Shown piece after piece: positions 45,526-55,820 of a stretch of DNA of 64,000 nucleotides (its first letter is position 1; each line of letters begins with the position of its first letter). Made by a program: the position numbers and the translations under genes. The notes below the pieces were generated by a model, which worked only from the letters and a program-made list of their open reading frames with translations, was not told the DNA's origin and did not search any database. Origin of the DNA: Clostridium aciditolerans (GTDB lineage: Bacteria > Bacillota > Clostridia > Clostridiales > Clostridiaceae); the NCBI RefSeq assembly GCF_016316925.1, contig NZ_JAEEGB010000012.1, positions 1-64,000 of the forward strand, read 5' to 3'.

Positions 45526-45536
45526 CACCTCATGTA
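45526..45536 (+). repeat. Right attachment site core (attR)
   Basis: CACCTCATGTA, identical to 39735-39745. The host ATPase reading frame resumes at GTG 45537 immediately after it. Confidence 0.85.
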
Positions 45537-46355
45537 GTGGACCCTCAAAATCCTGGTGCAGTAGATGAAGTATTAAATATGGGAGCCCATTGGAATGAAG
45601 AAGGTTTTAAAAAGTATAGAGAAAATATAATAAAAACAAACAAGCAGATTCAAGCTACATTTCAAAGAGCATATAGATTTATAGGCGCTGCAAAGCTTGT
45701 GCATGATGATTGGAGTAATTATAATAAAGTTTTTTTAGACTATTCAAAGTTGGCATCATTAGAAGAAGAGCTAAAGAGTAAGATTTTATCTCAATATGAA
45801 CCTACTAATATAGGAAGTGAAAGGCACTTATTTGCTACAGCATTTACACCTAATGGTATTATAACTTTCATGGATGAACTATGTGCTGATTGTGAGAAAG
45901 TATATGTATTAAATGGTGGACCAGGTACTGGTAAAACACAAATTCTAAAGTTTATGGTAAACGAATCATTGAAAAGAGGTCTTTTTGTTGAAATATATCA
46001 TGATCCTCTTATTCCTGAAAGAATTGAGCATATTATAATACCAGCTTTAAAAACTGCAATAGTAACTTCAAACGAAATAAACAATAAGAAATTTAATGGT
46101 ATTCAAATTTATATGGAAAACCTTGTAGACTATTCTCTTGTTGATAAAGATGAATTACAAAGGGATAAAGAGATTTTTTATGATCTTTTAAATAAAGGAC
46201 TTTCTATTATATCCTCTGCTAAAAAACTTCATGATGACCTTGAAATATATTATATAGGTAATATGCTTTTTAAAGATATAGATGAGACTTATAATAATTT
46301 AATAAATAAACTTTTAAAATATGAAGAAGATTATAAGAAAGAACAGGGTTTATAA
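45537..46355 (+). pseudogene. 3' part of the split two-P-loop ATPase gene
   Basis: 272 codons that continue the frame broken at 39745: VDPQNPGAVDEVLNMGAHWN, a helical section, then a second P-loop VLNGGPGTGKTQILKFM near residue 135 of this part. The GTG at 45537 has no ribosome binding site; upstream in frame only element-derived codons back to a TAA at 45516 are present, so translation on its own is doubtful. It would be read through only after excision. The stop codon lies in a hairpin shared with hydE. Confidence 0.85.
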
Positions 46356-46370
46356 CCATAAACCCTGTTC
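46341..46370. terminator. Bidirectional terminator (split ATPase gene / hydE)
   Basis: GAACAGGGTTTAT-AACC-ATAAACCCTGTTC, a perfect 13-bp stem between convergent genes. Confidence 0.8.
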
Positions 46371-46373
46371 TCC

Positions 46374-47408
46374 TTATTTCTTTATTCTGAATCCTTTAGT
46401 ATCTGAAACAATTCTACCTATTGAAGTAATTTTCCCTGTGATACAGCCTCTACAGTGTGCAGGAGTATCACCTGTACAAATCTTACCTGGATAAAGAGCA
46501 TACAATTTTCTATATTCACCTTCAGTTACATTTGGCATAACTACATTAGCTCCACTCCTAAGTGCTATAATTCTTCCATTTTTATTGAGACTCTCCATAG
46601 CAGTAGTTGCCGGAATGTTCACATCAGGCATTAATAATCTTGTTATTGCCATAACTTTTAAACTTGTCGTAAATTCTCCACCTTTTTCATCCTTCAAAGG
46701 AGTATCTTCATTGGGAATAAAGGGTCCAATTCCTATCATATCTGCTCCTATTTCTTTAAAGAATAAAATATCATCAGCTAGTGAACTTAATGTTTGATTT
46801 GGCAAACCAACTAAGCAACCTGTACCAACCTCATAACCTAATTCTTTTATATCCTTTAAGCATCTTTTTCTCTCCTCATGGCTCATCCCCGGATCCATAT
46901 CCTCATATAAGGCTTTATCGGTAGTCTCTATTCTGATTAGATACCTATCAGCTCCAGCTTCTTTATAAGCCTTATATTCTTCAAAAGTTTTCTCTCCTAC
47001 ACTTACGGTAATTGCCACATCTAGTTTCTTAATATTAGATATTATGTATTTCATCTTGTCTACAGTATAAAAATCGTCTTCTCCGGATTGCATTACTATT
47101 GTTTTGTATCCATAACTAACTGCTTTTTTAGCCAAGTCTACTATTTCATCTGGTGATAATCTATATCTTTTTACGTTCTTGTTAGATGCCCTTAGCCCAC
47201 AGTATAAACAATTCCTTTTGCACATATTAGAAAACTCTATTAATCCCCTTAAATGCACTTCATCTCCAACATATTCTTTTCTCACTCTATCTGCTGCATT
47301 AAAAAGTTCCTCATTACAGTTATCATCTTCTAATATTTTAATTATTTCTTCCCTATCTAAAATATGAGCCAGTTCTGCTTTTTTTATTAATTCAATGCTT
47401 GTACTCAT
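46374..47408 (-). CDS. hydE: [FeFe]-hydrogenase maturase HydE (radical SAM)
   Basis: Radical S-adenosylmethionine enzyme that works with HydF and HydG to build the H-cluster of [FeFe]-hydrogenase. The cluster motif CKRNCLYCGLRASN (CxxxCxxC) is near residues 63-76; MQSGEDDFY, GADRYLIRIETTD and the NEDTPL segment are typical of HydE and distinguish it from biotin synthase. 344 aa. HydF and HydG are not adjacent. Its presence indicates hydrogen metabolism, consistent with an acetogen. Confidence 0.93.
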   Translation of the reverse strand: MSTSIELIKKAELAHILDREEIIKILEDDNCNEELFNAADRVRKEYVGDEVHLRGLIEFSNMCKRNCLYCGLRASNKNVKRYRLSPDEIVDLAKKAVSYGYKTIVMQSGEDDFYTVDKMKYIISNIKKLDVAITVSVGEKTFEEYKAYKEAGADRYLIRIETTDKALYEDMDPGMSHEERKRCLKDIKELGYEVGTGCLVGLPNQTLSSLADDILFFKEIGADMIGIGPFIPNEDTPLKDEKGGEFTTSLKVMAITRLLMPDVNIPATTAMESLNKNGRIIALRSGANVVMPNVTEGEYRKLYALYPGKICTGDTPAHCRGCITGKITSIGRIVSDTKGFRIKK

Positions 47409-47560
47409 CTCTTACACAAATCCTTTCTTAAATAATTTTAATCTATCTATAATTATTTTAATAAAATAATTGAAATTTAACTAGATGTATATTTTAAATT
47501 TATAAAATATACTAAATTATTTATATAATTTTACAAATTACATAATAAAATTATATAAAT

Positions 47561-47590
47561 AAAGGAGCCTTCAAAATTTGAAAGCTCTTT
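47561..47590 (-). terminator. helD terminator
   Basis: AAAGGAGCCTTCAAA with ATTTGAAAGCTCTTT, a long near-perfect stem that starts at the helD stop codon; TTTATTTATAT follows on the minus strand. Confidence 0.75.
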
Positions 47591-49725
47591 TATTTAATCG
47601 AGGGAGTTCTATAAACATGTAGTTGATGTAATGCCCTTGTGGCCATTACATATTTTAATTTATTTTCTTCATTATAAACATCTTTTTCAGTGTCAATAAA
47701 TATAACAGCGTCAAATTCTAAGCCTTTAGCAAAATAGCTAGGCAATATAACTTCTCCGCTTGTATAAATTATGTCTTCCCTATCTAACTCCTTTATATGA
47801 ATATTTTTCTTAAGGAGCTTACCTATAGTATCTGTTTCCGCTAAGTCTCTGCAAATTATAGCAATACTTTCATAACCCTTTTTTCTCAGCTCAGAAACAT
47901 CCTCAATTATTTCATATGCAAGATCATTCAAATTATTTACCTGTTTTTCTATGACCTCTTCACCATTTCTAACAATAGCAGCAATTTCATTATTTTCTAT
48001 GTATTTATTAGCATAGTCAATTATTTCTTTTGTAGATCTATAGCTTTTTGAAAGGGTAAAGGTGTGTACATCTAAACCAACTAATATATTTTCCAAATCT
48101 AACATCGCTGGATTTCCACTTATAGGCATTATTCTCTGATTGCTGTCACCTACTATAGTAAAAGATTTACATGCTGTTAACTCCTGTATTATGCGAAACT
48201 GTAATGGAGAATAATCTTGTGCCTCATCTATAACAATATGTCTTATTTCACTACTGTACTTTAATCCTTCTAGCTTTATCTTTAGATAAATAATCGCTGC
48301 TAAATCATCGTAGGTTAATTCCTTACCCTGATTAAACTCATCGTATAGTTCGATAATATTCGGGTTATCTAGCCATAGCAATTTCCTCTTAATTCTAATT
48401 ACTTCTTGTATCGTTTCTCTTATTCTGTTTCTTTTTATAAACTCAAGATTGTTACGCTGATTCTTTAATTCCTCTTCTGACAGTTTGCTAATTGCCTCTT
48501 GATGTTCCTTTTTTATCTGCCTTATTATGTTATCTCTCTCGTCTTTTATTTTAGAATATATTATTCTCTTTATTTTTCTACTTCTTCTGAATAAAGGCAT
48601 GGATTTAAAGTGGTAATCAAACATTTCATCTATTTCTTCCACATTAACTATAGCTTTGTCATAGAATTTTACACTTTCTATTTTAAAATGTTTATAATCC
48701 AAATCCTCTATGATCTTATCTAGTTTCTTGATATATTCTAACGATCCTTTATATGCTATATCTTCATTAAATACCTTATCTCCACTTAATATTTTCTCCA
48801 TATAATCTTTGAAGCTCATTACTTCTTCCAAGTTCAAAATATCCATAGCAAAATCTTTAAATGTAAGCTGTTTTACTCCTACTTCTCCAAGACTAGGTAA
48901 AACTGTTGATATATAATCCATAAATATGCTATTAGGTCCTAAAATTAGAACCTTATCTTGTAATACATTTCTATAATTATATAATAGATAAGCTACTCTA
49001 TGTAGTGCTATAGTGGTTTTACCGCTTCCCGCAACCCCATCAACTACAGTAACTTGATTACGTGGCTGTCTTATCAAGTTGTCCTGCTCAGCTTGTATTG
49101 TCATTATTATATCTTTTAACTTCTCTTCGGTATTTTTACTTAATACCATTTGAAGTATCTCATCTTTTACATCTACACTTGTATCAAACATTCCAAGTAA
49201 CTCTGCTTTTTTTATTATGAACTGCCTTTTAGATAAAACATTGGCATTTATTTCTCCTAAAGGTCCCCTATAAGTTATTTCTCCAAGTTTACCTGCGTAA
49301 AACAAAGCAGCAATAGGTGATCTCCAATCAATTACTACAGGCTCATACTCATCACTTCTAGTTAATCCAAATCTGCCTATGTACATATCCTCAGTTCCAA
49401 ATTCATCTTCAAAATTAACTTTACCAAAGTAAGGAGAGTTACTAAGTATAGTAAGCTCCCTTAACTTTCTATCAATAATTCTAAATGTTTCTTCCCTGAC
49501 AAATCTTTCATGATCAAAATATTCTATTAACTTATCTTCATCATCTCTATATTCTTCAATATTCTTTTTTCTTAGATTTATAATGCCTTCTGTAACTTCT
49601 CTTCTTTTATTTGTATATTTAAGAATTTGATTTTTTATTTCTTCAACTACATCATTAAGCTTTTCTTGCTCAACAGCAAATTCAAATTCCTTTTTCAATT
49701 CCTTTTCCAAATCATTATTTTTCAT
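47590..49725 (-). CDS. helD: HelD-like superfamily 1 helicase (RNA polymerase recycling)
   Basis: UvrD/Rep-related ATPase of the HelD group, which removes nucleic acids from stalled RNA polymerase. A charged N-terminal coiled coil (residues 1-80) precedes YIGRFGLTR...VVIDWRSPIAALFY, then Walker A VVDGVAGSGKTTIALHRVAYL, Walker B IVIDEAQDYSP, motif III VGDSNQRI and motif VI YVMATRALHQLHV. 711 aa. I choose ATG 49725 with GGAG 9 bases upstream; an ATG five codons earlier would translate that site. It follows ftsH with a 16-bp gap, so co-transcription is likely. Confidence 0.88.
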   Translation of the reverse strand: MKNNDLEKELKKEFEFAVEQEKLNDVVEEIKNQILKYTNKRREVTEGIINLRKKNIEEYRDDEDKLIEYFDHERFVREETFRIIDRKLRELTILSNSPYFGKVNFEDEFGTEDMYIGRFGLTRSDEYEPVVIDWRSPIAALFYAGKLGEITYRGPLGEINANVLSKRQFIIKKAELLGMFDTSVDVKDEILQMVLSKNTEEKLKDIIMTIQAEQDNLIRQPRNQVTVVDGVAGSGKTTIALHRVAYLLYNYRNVLQDKVLILGPNSIFMDYISTVLPSLGEVGVKQLTFKDFAMDILNLEEVMSFKDYMEKILSGDKVFNEDIAYKGSLEYIKKLDKIIEDLDYKHFKIESVKFYDKAIVNVEEIDEMFDYHFKSMPLFRRSRKIKRIIYSKIKDERDNIIRQIKKEHQEAISKLSEEELKNQRNNLEFIKRNRIRETIQEVIRIKRKLLWLDNPNIIELYDEFNQGKELTYDDLAAIIYLKIKLEGLKYSSEIRHIVIDEAQDYSPLQFRIIQELTACKSFTIVGDSNQRIMPISGNPAMLDLENILVGLDVHTFTLSKSYRSTKEIIDYANKYIENNEIAAIVRNGEEVIEKQVNNLNDLAYEIIEDVSELRKKGYESIAIICRDLAETDTIGKLLKKNIHIKELDREDIIYTSGEVILPSYFAKGLEFDAVIFIDTEKDVYNEENKLKYVMATRALHQLHVYRTPSIK

Positions 49726-49741
49726 AGTGAAAATCTCCATT

Positions 49742-51592
49742 CTACTCTTGTTCTTCTACCGAAGAATTTTCCAATGATTTATCCCCTTTTACCATCTCCA
49801 TAAATTCATTTCCCATAAGTGTTTCTTTTTCTAACAACCTCTCGGATATCTCTGTTAGCAAAGTTCTATTATCTTTAAGTAAGTTTATAACCTTCTTATG
49901 GGCCTCTTTTATTATTTTCAGTGTTTCCTCATCTATAATAGCAGCAGTTTCAGCACTGCAGTTTAACACTGGCCTTCCATCTAAATATCTATTTTGAATA
50001 GATTCAAGACCCATCAGATCAAACCTTTCTGACATTCCATACATTGTTACCATACTTCTTGCCGTTTGTGTTGCTCTTTCTATGTCATTGGAAGCTCCTG
50101 TAGACATAGTGTTAAACTCTACTTCTTCCGCAGCTCTTCCACCTAACATTACACATATTTGATCTATCATTTCTTCCTTTGTTATTAGGTATTTTTCTTC
50201 AGCTGGGAGCTGCATAGTATATCCTAATGCTCCCATAGTTCTTGGAACTATTGTAATCTTATGAACTGGGTCTGTATTCTTTAAAAGTGCTGCTACTAAC
50301 GCATGACCTACTTCATGGAAAGCTACTGATCTTTTTTCTTTATCAGACAATATTCTATCCTTTTTTTCCTTACCAGCAATTATTACTTCAACAGCTTCTT
50401 CTAGGTCTTCTTGCATTACTTCTTTCCTGTTACTTTTCACCGCTCTCAAAGCAGCCTCATTAATTATGTTAGCTAAATCTGCACCTACCGCACCTGGAGT
50501 TCCTTTAGCTATAGCATTTAAATCAACACTCTCAGACATTTTAACACCCTTTGAGTGAACCTTTAGTATTTCTTCTCTACCCTTTAAATCTGGTCTGTCT
50601 GCTATTACTCTTCTGTCAAACCTACCTGGTCTTAAAAGAGCCTTATCTAATACCTCTGGTCTGTTAGTCGCCGCTAGGATTACAACACCTTTAGATGAAT
50701 CGAATCCATCCATTTCTGCCAGCAATTGATTTAAGGTTTGTTCTCTCTCATCATTTCCAGTTATGTTACCATCCCTGCTTTTACCTATAGCATCTATTTC
50801 ATCTATAAATATTATACAAGGTGCTTTCTCCTGTGCCTGTTCAAACAAATCCCTGACTCTGGAAGCTCCCATTCCTACAAACATTTCTACAAATGCTGAT
50901 CCTGATATAGAGAAAAATGGTACTTTCGCTTCTCCAGCTACTGCTTTTGCTAATAAGGTTTTTCCTGTTCCTGGAGGACCTACAAGCAGAGCTCCCTTTG
51001 GAAGCTTAGCTCCTATATCCGTATATTTCTTAGGATTATGAAGGAAGTCTACAATTTCAACCAAAGATTCCTTAGCCTCTTCTTGCCCGGCTACATCGTT
51101 AAAGTTTACGCCTGTTTCATTTTCTGCATATATCTTTGCTGTATTTTTCCCAAATGACATAACCCCACTTCCCATTTTCTTATCAAGTCTTCCAAAAAGA
51201 ATTCTACCAAGAAACATAAATATTATTATTGGAAGTATCCAATTTATAAAAAAATTCTTTATTGGATTATTCTCTTGAGGGGCTCCCCCATACTGTACAT
51301 GTGCTGCATCTAGTTTTTTAATTAAATCAGGATCATCAACTTTCTCAGTATATAATATTTTGCTCTTTTCTCCTTCTTTAGTTTTAGGAGTAATAACTAT
51401 TTTATCTCTTGTTATTTGCACCTCTTTGACCTTATTCTGAGAAACATATGTCATAAAATCGCTATACTTTATATGTTGAGTTTTTACATTAACCACATAA
51501 TCATTAAGAAAAAACATAATAATAGCAACCGCTATTGCATAATAAATTCCATATTTAAGTTTATTACCATCAAACTTTTTATTACCAAACAT
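49742..51592 (-). CDS. ftsH: ATP-dependent zinc metalloprotease FtsH
   Basis: Membrane-anchored AAA+ protease for quality control of membrane and regulatory proteins. Two membrane helices (near residues 10-30 and 105-125) flank an extracytoplasmic domain; the AAA domain has Walker A GPPGTGKTLLAKA, Walker B IIFIDEIDAIG and SRH NRPEVLDKALLRPGRFDR; the zinc site is HEVGH. 616 aa. ATG at 51592 lies 6 bases after GGAGG; the ATG at 51613 would include that site. It is not next to tilS-hpt as in many Firmicutes, so it may be one of several FtsH copies. Confidence 0.95.
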   Translation of the reverse strand: MFGNKKFDGNKLKYGIYYAIAVAIIMFFLNDYVVNVKTQHIKYSDFMTYVSQNKVKEVQITRDKIVITPKTKEGEKSKILYTEKVDDPDLIKKLDAAHVQYGGAPQENNPIKNFFINWILPIIIFMFLGRILFGRLDKKMGSGVMSFGKNTAKIYAENETGVNFNDVAGQEEAKESLVEIVDFLHNPKKYTDIGAKLPKGALLVGPPGTGKTLLAKAVAGEAKVPFFSISGSAFVEMFVGMGASRVRDLFEQAQEKAPCIIFIDEIDAIGKSRDGNITGNDEREQTLNQLLAEMDGFDSSKGVVILAATNRPEVLDKALLRPGRFDRRVIADRPDLKGREEILKVHSKGVKMSESVDLNAIAKGTPGAVGADLANIINEAALRAVKSNRKEVMQEDLEEAVEVIIAGKEKKDRILSDKEKRSVAFHEVGHALVAALLKNTDPVHKITIVPRTMGALGYTMQLPAEEKYLITKEEMIDQICVMLGGRAAEEVEFNTMSTGASNDIERATQTARSMVTMYGMSERFDLMGLESIQNRYLDGRPVLNCSAETAAIIDEETLKIIKEAHKKVINLLKDNRTLLTEISERLLEKETLMGNEFMEMVKGDKSLENSSVEEQE

Positions 51593-51708
51593 GTCGAGCC
51601 TCCATATCAACATAATTATAAATTACATAATTATATTATAACAATAAAACTACTTTTACTAATAGTTTTTACAAATTGTTTTAAAGTAATTTTTAAATTA
51701 TCTATATT

Positions 51709-52896
51709 TTATTTCTCATTCAAGTAAACTATGGCACATTCAGCAAAAACAGCAGCGGCCTTATATATTATGTCTTCATCTATATTAAATTCTGGATTAT
51801 GAAGAGGCTTAATAATTCCTTTCTTGGAGTTGTATGTACCTACCCAAAAAAATGTCCCTGGTATTTTCTCCTCAAAGCTTGAAAAATCCTCACCTATCAT
51901 AGTAGGCTTATCAACTATAATTACATTTTTATGTCCTAGTAGTTTGCTGGCAGCCTTTCCTACAACTGATGTAACTTCACTATCATTTATCACTGGTGCA
52001 TGATATGGAATGAATTCAAAATTATATTTAGCACCATTGGCTAAACTTATACCTTTGATAATAGATTCCATAATATCAGGGATTTTATCTCTAACTTCAT
52101 AGGTTAACGTTCTTATAGTTCCCTCCATCTCTGCTTTATCCGGTATTACATTATGAGCTGAGCCTGAATTAAATTTTCCTATGGTTATAACAGCAGGCTC
52201 TAATGGATCTACCTTCCTACTTATTACAGTTTGGAGGGCCATATATATCTCGCAAGCAACAGCTATTGGATCTATACATTTATGCGGCTGTCCTCCATGC
52301 CCACCTTTCCCATATATGCTTATCTTAAAGTTATCTGACGCAGCCATTAATGGTCCAGATTTGATCCCTATTTTACCAGCTTCAATATTAGGCCAAACAT
52401 GAGCTCCTATAATCGCATCTACTTTGGGATTCTCTAATACCCCACTATGTATTGTTTTTTCTGCTCCACCTTCCTTCTCTTCTGCAGGCTGAAACAAGAA
52501 CTTTACATTTCCTTTTATTTTATCCTTAAGCTCAGACAAAATTGCAGCAGCACCAATAAGCCATGCAACATGAGCATCATGCCCGCAGGCATGCATTAAG
52601 TTAGGGTATTCAGATTTATATTTAATATTATTTTCTTCTGCAATTTTTAAACAATCCATATCTGCTCTTAAAAGTATGGTTTTACCTGGGTATTTGCCTC
52701 TAAGTAGACCAACGACACCTGTAACTCCAACATTTCTTTGGACCTCTATACCGTACTGTTCCAGCATCTCTGCTATTATTTTTGCAGTTCTAGTTTCATG
52801 TAATCCTATTTCGGGATGGGCGTGTATATCTCTCCTTATAGCTATAAGTTTATCTTTTACCGCTTCTGCCTTCTTTAAAATTATACTTTCATACAC
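51709..52896 (-). CDS. M20-family amidohydrolase (N-acyl amino acid / hippurate hydrolase type)
   Basis: Zinc-dependent amidohydrolase that removes acyl groups from amino acids or small amides. Metal-site motifs: HACGHDAHVAWLIGAA (near residues 98-113), QPAEEKEGGAEK, and the late MIGEDFSSFEEKIPG; the dimerisation domain includes GKGGHGGQPHKCIDPI. 395 aa. The start is GTG at 52896, 7 bases after AGAGGTG. Distinct from the carbamoylase at 7739-8971. The substrate is not deducible; N-acetyl-amino acids are likely. Confidence 0.88.
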   Translation of the reverse strand: MYESIILKKAEAVKDKLIAIRRDIHAHPEIGLHETRTAKIIAEMLEQYGIEVQRNVGVTGVVGLLRGKYPGKTILLRADMDCLKIAEENNIKYKSEYPNLMHACGHDAHVAWLIGAAAILSELKDKIKGNVKFLFQPAEEKEGGAEKTIHSGVLENPKVDAIIGAHVWPNIEAGKIGIKSGPLMAASDNFKISIYGKGGHGGQPHKCIDPIAVACEIYMALQTVISRKVDPLEPAVITIGKFNSGSAHNVIPDKAEMEGTIRTLTYEVRDKIPDIMESIIKGISLANGAKYNFEFIPYHAPVINDSEVTSVVGKAASKLLGHKNVIIVDKPTMIGEDFSSFEEKIPGTFFWVGTYNSKKGIIKPLHNPEFNIDEDIIYKAAAVFAECAIVYLNEK

Positions 52897-53023
52897 AGAG
52901 ATTCACCTCTTTTATTCTAAAATCTTTATTAAAGTATACTATCTAGCTAATTAAAAATAAAGTCAAACTTAATCTATATAGTAATTATTGCTTAAAGCTT
53001 CAATAACTTAAATTAACTTTTAA

Positions 53024-53064
53024 TGAATAAAGAATGAGGCTAGTATCTCCTCATTCTTTATTCA
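53024..53064 (-). terminator. proS terminator
   Basis: Perfect 16-bp stem (53024-53039 with 53049-53064) with a 9-base loop, just past the proS stop. Confidence 0.85.
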
Positions 53065-53102
53065 TCAAAAATCTACTTTTTATAATTATAACAACTTTAT
53101 TT

Positions 53103-54539
53103 TTAATATGCTCTTCCCCAGTAAACTAAATGTTTAGCTTTTTTGCCACAGCATACACATGTGTCTGAAACAACCTCTTGTTCAAATGGCATACAACGAG
53201 ATGTAGCTCCAGTTACCTCTCTTATCTTATCTTCGCAAGCTCTATCTCCACACCACATTGCCTTAATAAATCCTGGTTTATTTTCAATGATATCTTCAAA
53301 TTCTTCCATAGTTGTTGCTACATAAGTTTTTTCATCTCTAGTTCTTGTAACTTCTTCTAGCATTGAATTATGAATAATATCTAACATCTCTTGAACCTTT
53401 GTTTCAATTTCATCCAATGAAACAATTATTTTTTCTCTGTTGTCTCTTCTTACTAACACAGCTTGATTTTTCTCTATATCCTTTGGACCAATTTCTATTC
53501 TTAGTGGAATACCCTTCATTTCATATTCACTATACTTCCAACCTGGCATCTTATCACTGTCATCAAGCTTAACCCTTACAACCTTAGCTAATCTTTCCTT
53601 TAATTCTTTTGCCTTTTCAAGTACTCCTTCTTTATGCTGAGCAACAGGAATAATTACCGCTTGAGTTGGTGCAATTCTTGGTGGCAATTTTAAACCACTA
53701 TCATCACCATGAACCATTATTATTGCTCCAATTAATCTTGTAGTTACTGCCCATGTAGTATAGTGTGGGTACTCTAGTTTTCCATTTCTATCTGAGAACT
53801 GAATTGCAAATGCCTTTGAGAAATTTTGACCAAGATAGTGTGAAGTACCTGCTTGTAGTGCTTTTCCATCATGCATTAAGCTTTCAATCGTATATGTGTC
53901 ATCTGCACCAGCAAATTTCTCTTTTTCCGTCTTTTTACCCATGACTACTGGCATTGCTAACATATCTTCACATAATCTAGAATACATGTTTAATATTTTA
54001 AGTGTATGACCTTCTGCTTCTTCTTTAGTCTCATGGATTGTATGACCTTCTTGCCATAAGAATTCAGTTGTTCTTAAGAAAGGTCTAGTTGTCTTTTCCC
54101 ATCTTACAACTGAACACCATTGGTTGTATAGCTTTGGTAAATCCTTATAAGATTGAACAATCTTAGCATAGTGTTCACAGAATAATGTTTCTGATGTTGG
54201 ACGAACACATAATCTTTCAGCTAACTCGTCATCTCCACCATGAGTTACCCATGCAACCTCAGGTGCAAATCCTTCAACGTGATCTTTTTCTTTTTGTAAT
54301 AGGTTTTCTGGTATGAACATTGGCATAGAAACATTTTCATGTCCATACTCTTTAAGTTTTGCATCTACATATTTCTGTATGTTCTCCCAAATTGCATAAC
54401 CATTAGGACGAATGATCATACATCCTTTAATGCTTGAGTAATCGGCAAGCTCTGCTTTTTTAACAATGTCTGTGTACCATTGTGCAAAATCAACATCCAT
54501 AGGTGTTATTTGTTCTACTAATTTCTTTCCATTATCCAT
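53103..54539 (-). CDS. proS: Prolyl-tRNA synthetase (short, archaeal/eukaryote-like type)
   Basis: Class II synthetase for tRNA-Pro. It lacks the large bacterial insertion domain and has the eukaryote/archaeal-type architecture: [20 protein letters not shown] at the N-terminus, motif 2 [36 protein letters not shown], motif 3 region [17 protein letters not shown], and a C-terminal zinc-type domain with [10 protein letters not shown] and [11 protein letters not shown]. 478 aa. I choose the ATG at 54539 with GGAGGAG upstream; a start at 54677 would reach into the T-box leader. Controlled by that leader. Confidence 0.95.
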   Translation of the reverse strand: MDNGKKLVEQITPMDVDFAQWYTDIVKKAELADYSSIKGCMIIRPNGYAIWENIQKYVDAKLKEYGHENVSMPMFIPENLLQKEKDHVEGFAPEVAWVTHGGDDELAERLCVRPTSETLFCEHYAKIVQSYKDLPKLYNQWCSVVRWEKTTRPFLRTTEFLWQEGHTIHETKEEAEGHTLKILNMYSRLCEDMLAMPVVMGKKTEKEKFAGADDTYTIESLMHDGKALQAGTSHYLGQNFSKAFAIQFSDRNGKLEYPHYTTWAVTTRLIGAIIMVHGDDSGLKLPPRIAPTQAVIIPVAQHKEGVLEKAKELKERLAKVVRVKLDDSDKMPGWKYSEYEMKGIPLRIEIGPKDIEKNQAVLVRRDNREKIIVSLDEIETKVQEMLDIIHNSMLEEVTRTRDEKTYVATTMEEFEDIIENKPGFIKAMWCGDRACEDKIREVTGATSRCMPFEQEVVSDTCVCCGKKAKHLVYWGRAY

Positions 54540-54654
54540 TTGAATACTCCTCCAATAATTTTTGAGTTTAATTAGAATTTGATACTTAAAACAATCATCA
54601 ACTGATATTATTACCAACATTGCGCAATTTAGTAATAAAAGGTAATTAAATGCA

Positions 54655-54870
54655 ATATAAAAAGCCCCTAATCCCAAATAGGGACCGAGGCTGTATCGGC
54701 GGTACCACCCTTATTAATATACTTGCAAAAATATATTCACTCTTAATTTTTTAACGGAAATTAGCCGCTGTATCCTACTACTATTTCAGTACAGAACTCC
54801 GAGGTAGGTTCAAAATGGCTTTTTGGAAATCTCTCACCTTACATTCCCTCTCTTTAAAAAAGCTTAAATT
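54655..54870 (-). promoter_or_regulatory. T-box riboswitch for proS (CCU specifier)
   Basis: Minus strand. Stem I AGAGAGGG near 54852; specifier context GAA-CCT-ACC places CCU (Pro) at 54808-54806; canonical T-box AAGGGTGGTACCGCCG (54712-54697); a terminator with AGCCTCGGTCCC / GGGATTAGGGGCT followed by TTTTT (54694-54656). Confidence 0.95.
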
Positions 54871-55175
54871 TCTACTAATCCTCTTCCTTATTTTTGTAAT
54901 ATTGAAATTTTTTAAATTTATTTTATATGATAAGACATAAATGTAAAATTGTCAATAGATTATCAAACTAAAATTTTAATATTTACGTACAATTTTTTTA
55001 CACAGTCTTGATTATGTAATTATCTATAGTTACCCATTAAGTAATCTCCTTATTTTTTAGTTCCTCTATCATAATATTGCAAATGAAATATTATGTTACA
55101 TATTCTTTATGAAACGAACATTTTAATACTTATTTCATATTATAATATAGATTAAAAATATAAAGGAGAAAGTCA
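54871..55175. other. Divergent promoter region between proS and the DUF4397 gene
   Basis: AT-rich with no recognisable gene. It should hold the proS leader promoter (minus) and that of the DUF4397 gene (plus). A plus-strand AAAGGAG ribosome binding site ends it. Confidence 0.5.
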
Positions 55176-55817
55176 ATGTTTTATTGTCCATCAGCAGATA
55201 TGACAGATTATTACTACAGAGCTAATCAAATAAATTCTTATATTAGAATATTCAATGCCTCTCCCAATTCCCCAGCTCTAGACATTTATGCCAACGGAAA
55301 TCTTATAGTAACGAATCTTGCTTACAAGGAATTTTCACAATATATTCCTGTTCCTCCTGGTAACTATAATATTAAAGTTTATCCTTCAGGACAAACTACG
55401 AATCCTGTTATAGATAGTAATATAAATATTCCTGCAAATACTGTATTTAATATAGCCATAATAGGAACTTTTCCTAACATTAGTTTATATACCATACAGG
55501 AACCAACCACTGCTCAAAATTTTGGAAGAGCTTGTATAAGATTTATTAATCTTTCTCCAAATTCACCAGCTGTCGATATAAAGTTATCTGATGGTACAAA
55601 AGTATTCAGAAATGTGGGTTATAAAGGCATTACAGATTACGCTTGTATTCCTCCAGGAACATATACCTTCATAATCACTCTTACTGATACTGAAGATATA
55701 GTATTAACCGTTTCTAATGTTAATCTAGAGCCTAATACTTACTATACTATCTATACAGTTGGTCTAACTGGAAAGTCTCCGGCTTTAGAAGCTATAGTGG
55801 CACCAGAACCAAGATAA
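55176..55817 (+). CDS. DUF4397 protein with two tandem domains
   Basis: 213 aa made of two homologous beta-rich units: YIRIFNASPNSPALDIYANG (near residue 24) and CIRFINLSPNSPAVDIKLSD (near 122), each followed by PVPPGNYNI or CIPPGTYTF. This is the DUF4397 pattern, seen in secreted or spore-surface proteins. There is no obvious signal peptide (the N-terminus MFYCPSADMTDYYYRANQ is polar), so a non-classical or spore-coat location is possible. ATG at 55176 follows AAAGGAG. Function unknown. Confidence 0.85.
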   Translation: MFYCPSADMTDYYYRANQINSYIRIFNASPNSPALDIYANGNLIVTNLAYKEFSQYIPVPPGNYNIKVYPSGQTTNPVIDSNINIPANTVFNIAIIGTFPNISLYTIQEPTTAQNFGRACIRFINLSPNSPAVDIKLSDGTKVFRNVGYKGITDYACIPPGTYTFIITLTDTEDIVLTVSNVNLEPNTYYTIYTVGLTGKSPALEAIVAPEPR

Positions 55818-55820
55818 TAC

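Larger units (their letters stand above)
39746..45536. mobile_element. 5.79-kb serine-recombinase integrative element with transporter/two-component cargo
   Basis: Bounded by the 11-bp direct repeats 39735-39745 and 45526-45536. It contains, from the left, a large serine recombinase, a 40-codon ORF, a DAACS-family symporter (all minus), and a divergent histidine kinase and response regulator (plus). Deleting 5,791 bp (one repeat plus insert) rejoins the ATPase gene in frame as T-A-P-H-V-V-D-P. No replication, conjugation or phage structural genes are present, so it is a minimal site-specific element. Whether excision still happens, or is developmentally timed as for skin elements, is unknown. 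Confidence 0.88.

Noticed and set aside
39461-46355. Programmed frameshift or assembly error as the cause of the split ATPase gene
   Set aside because: The two halves are 5.8 kb apart, keep the same frame, and are joined by an exact direct repeat next to a recombinase, which fits insertion much better.
54540-54677. 46-residue N-terminal extension of prolyl-tRNA synthetase
   Set aside because: It runs into the T-box terminator region and the GGAGGAG before 54539 marks the real start.
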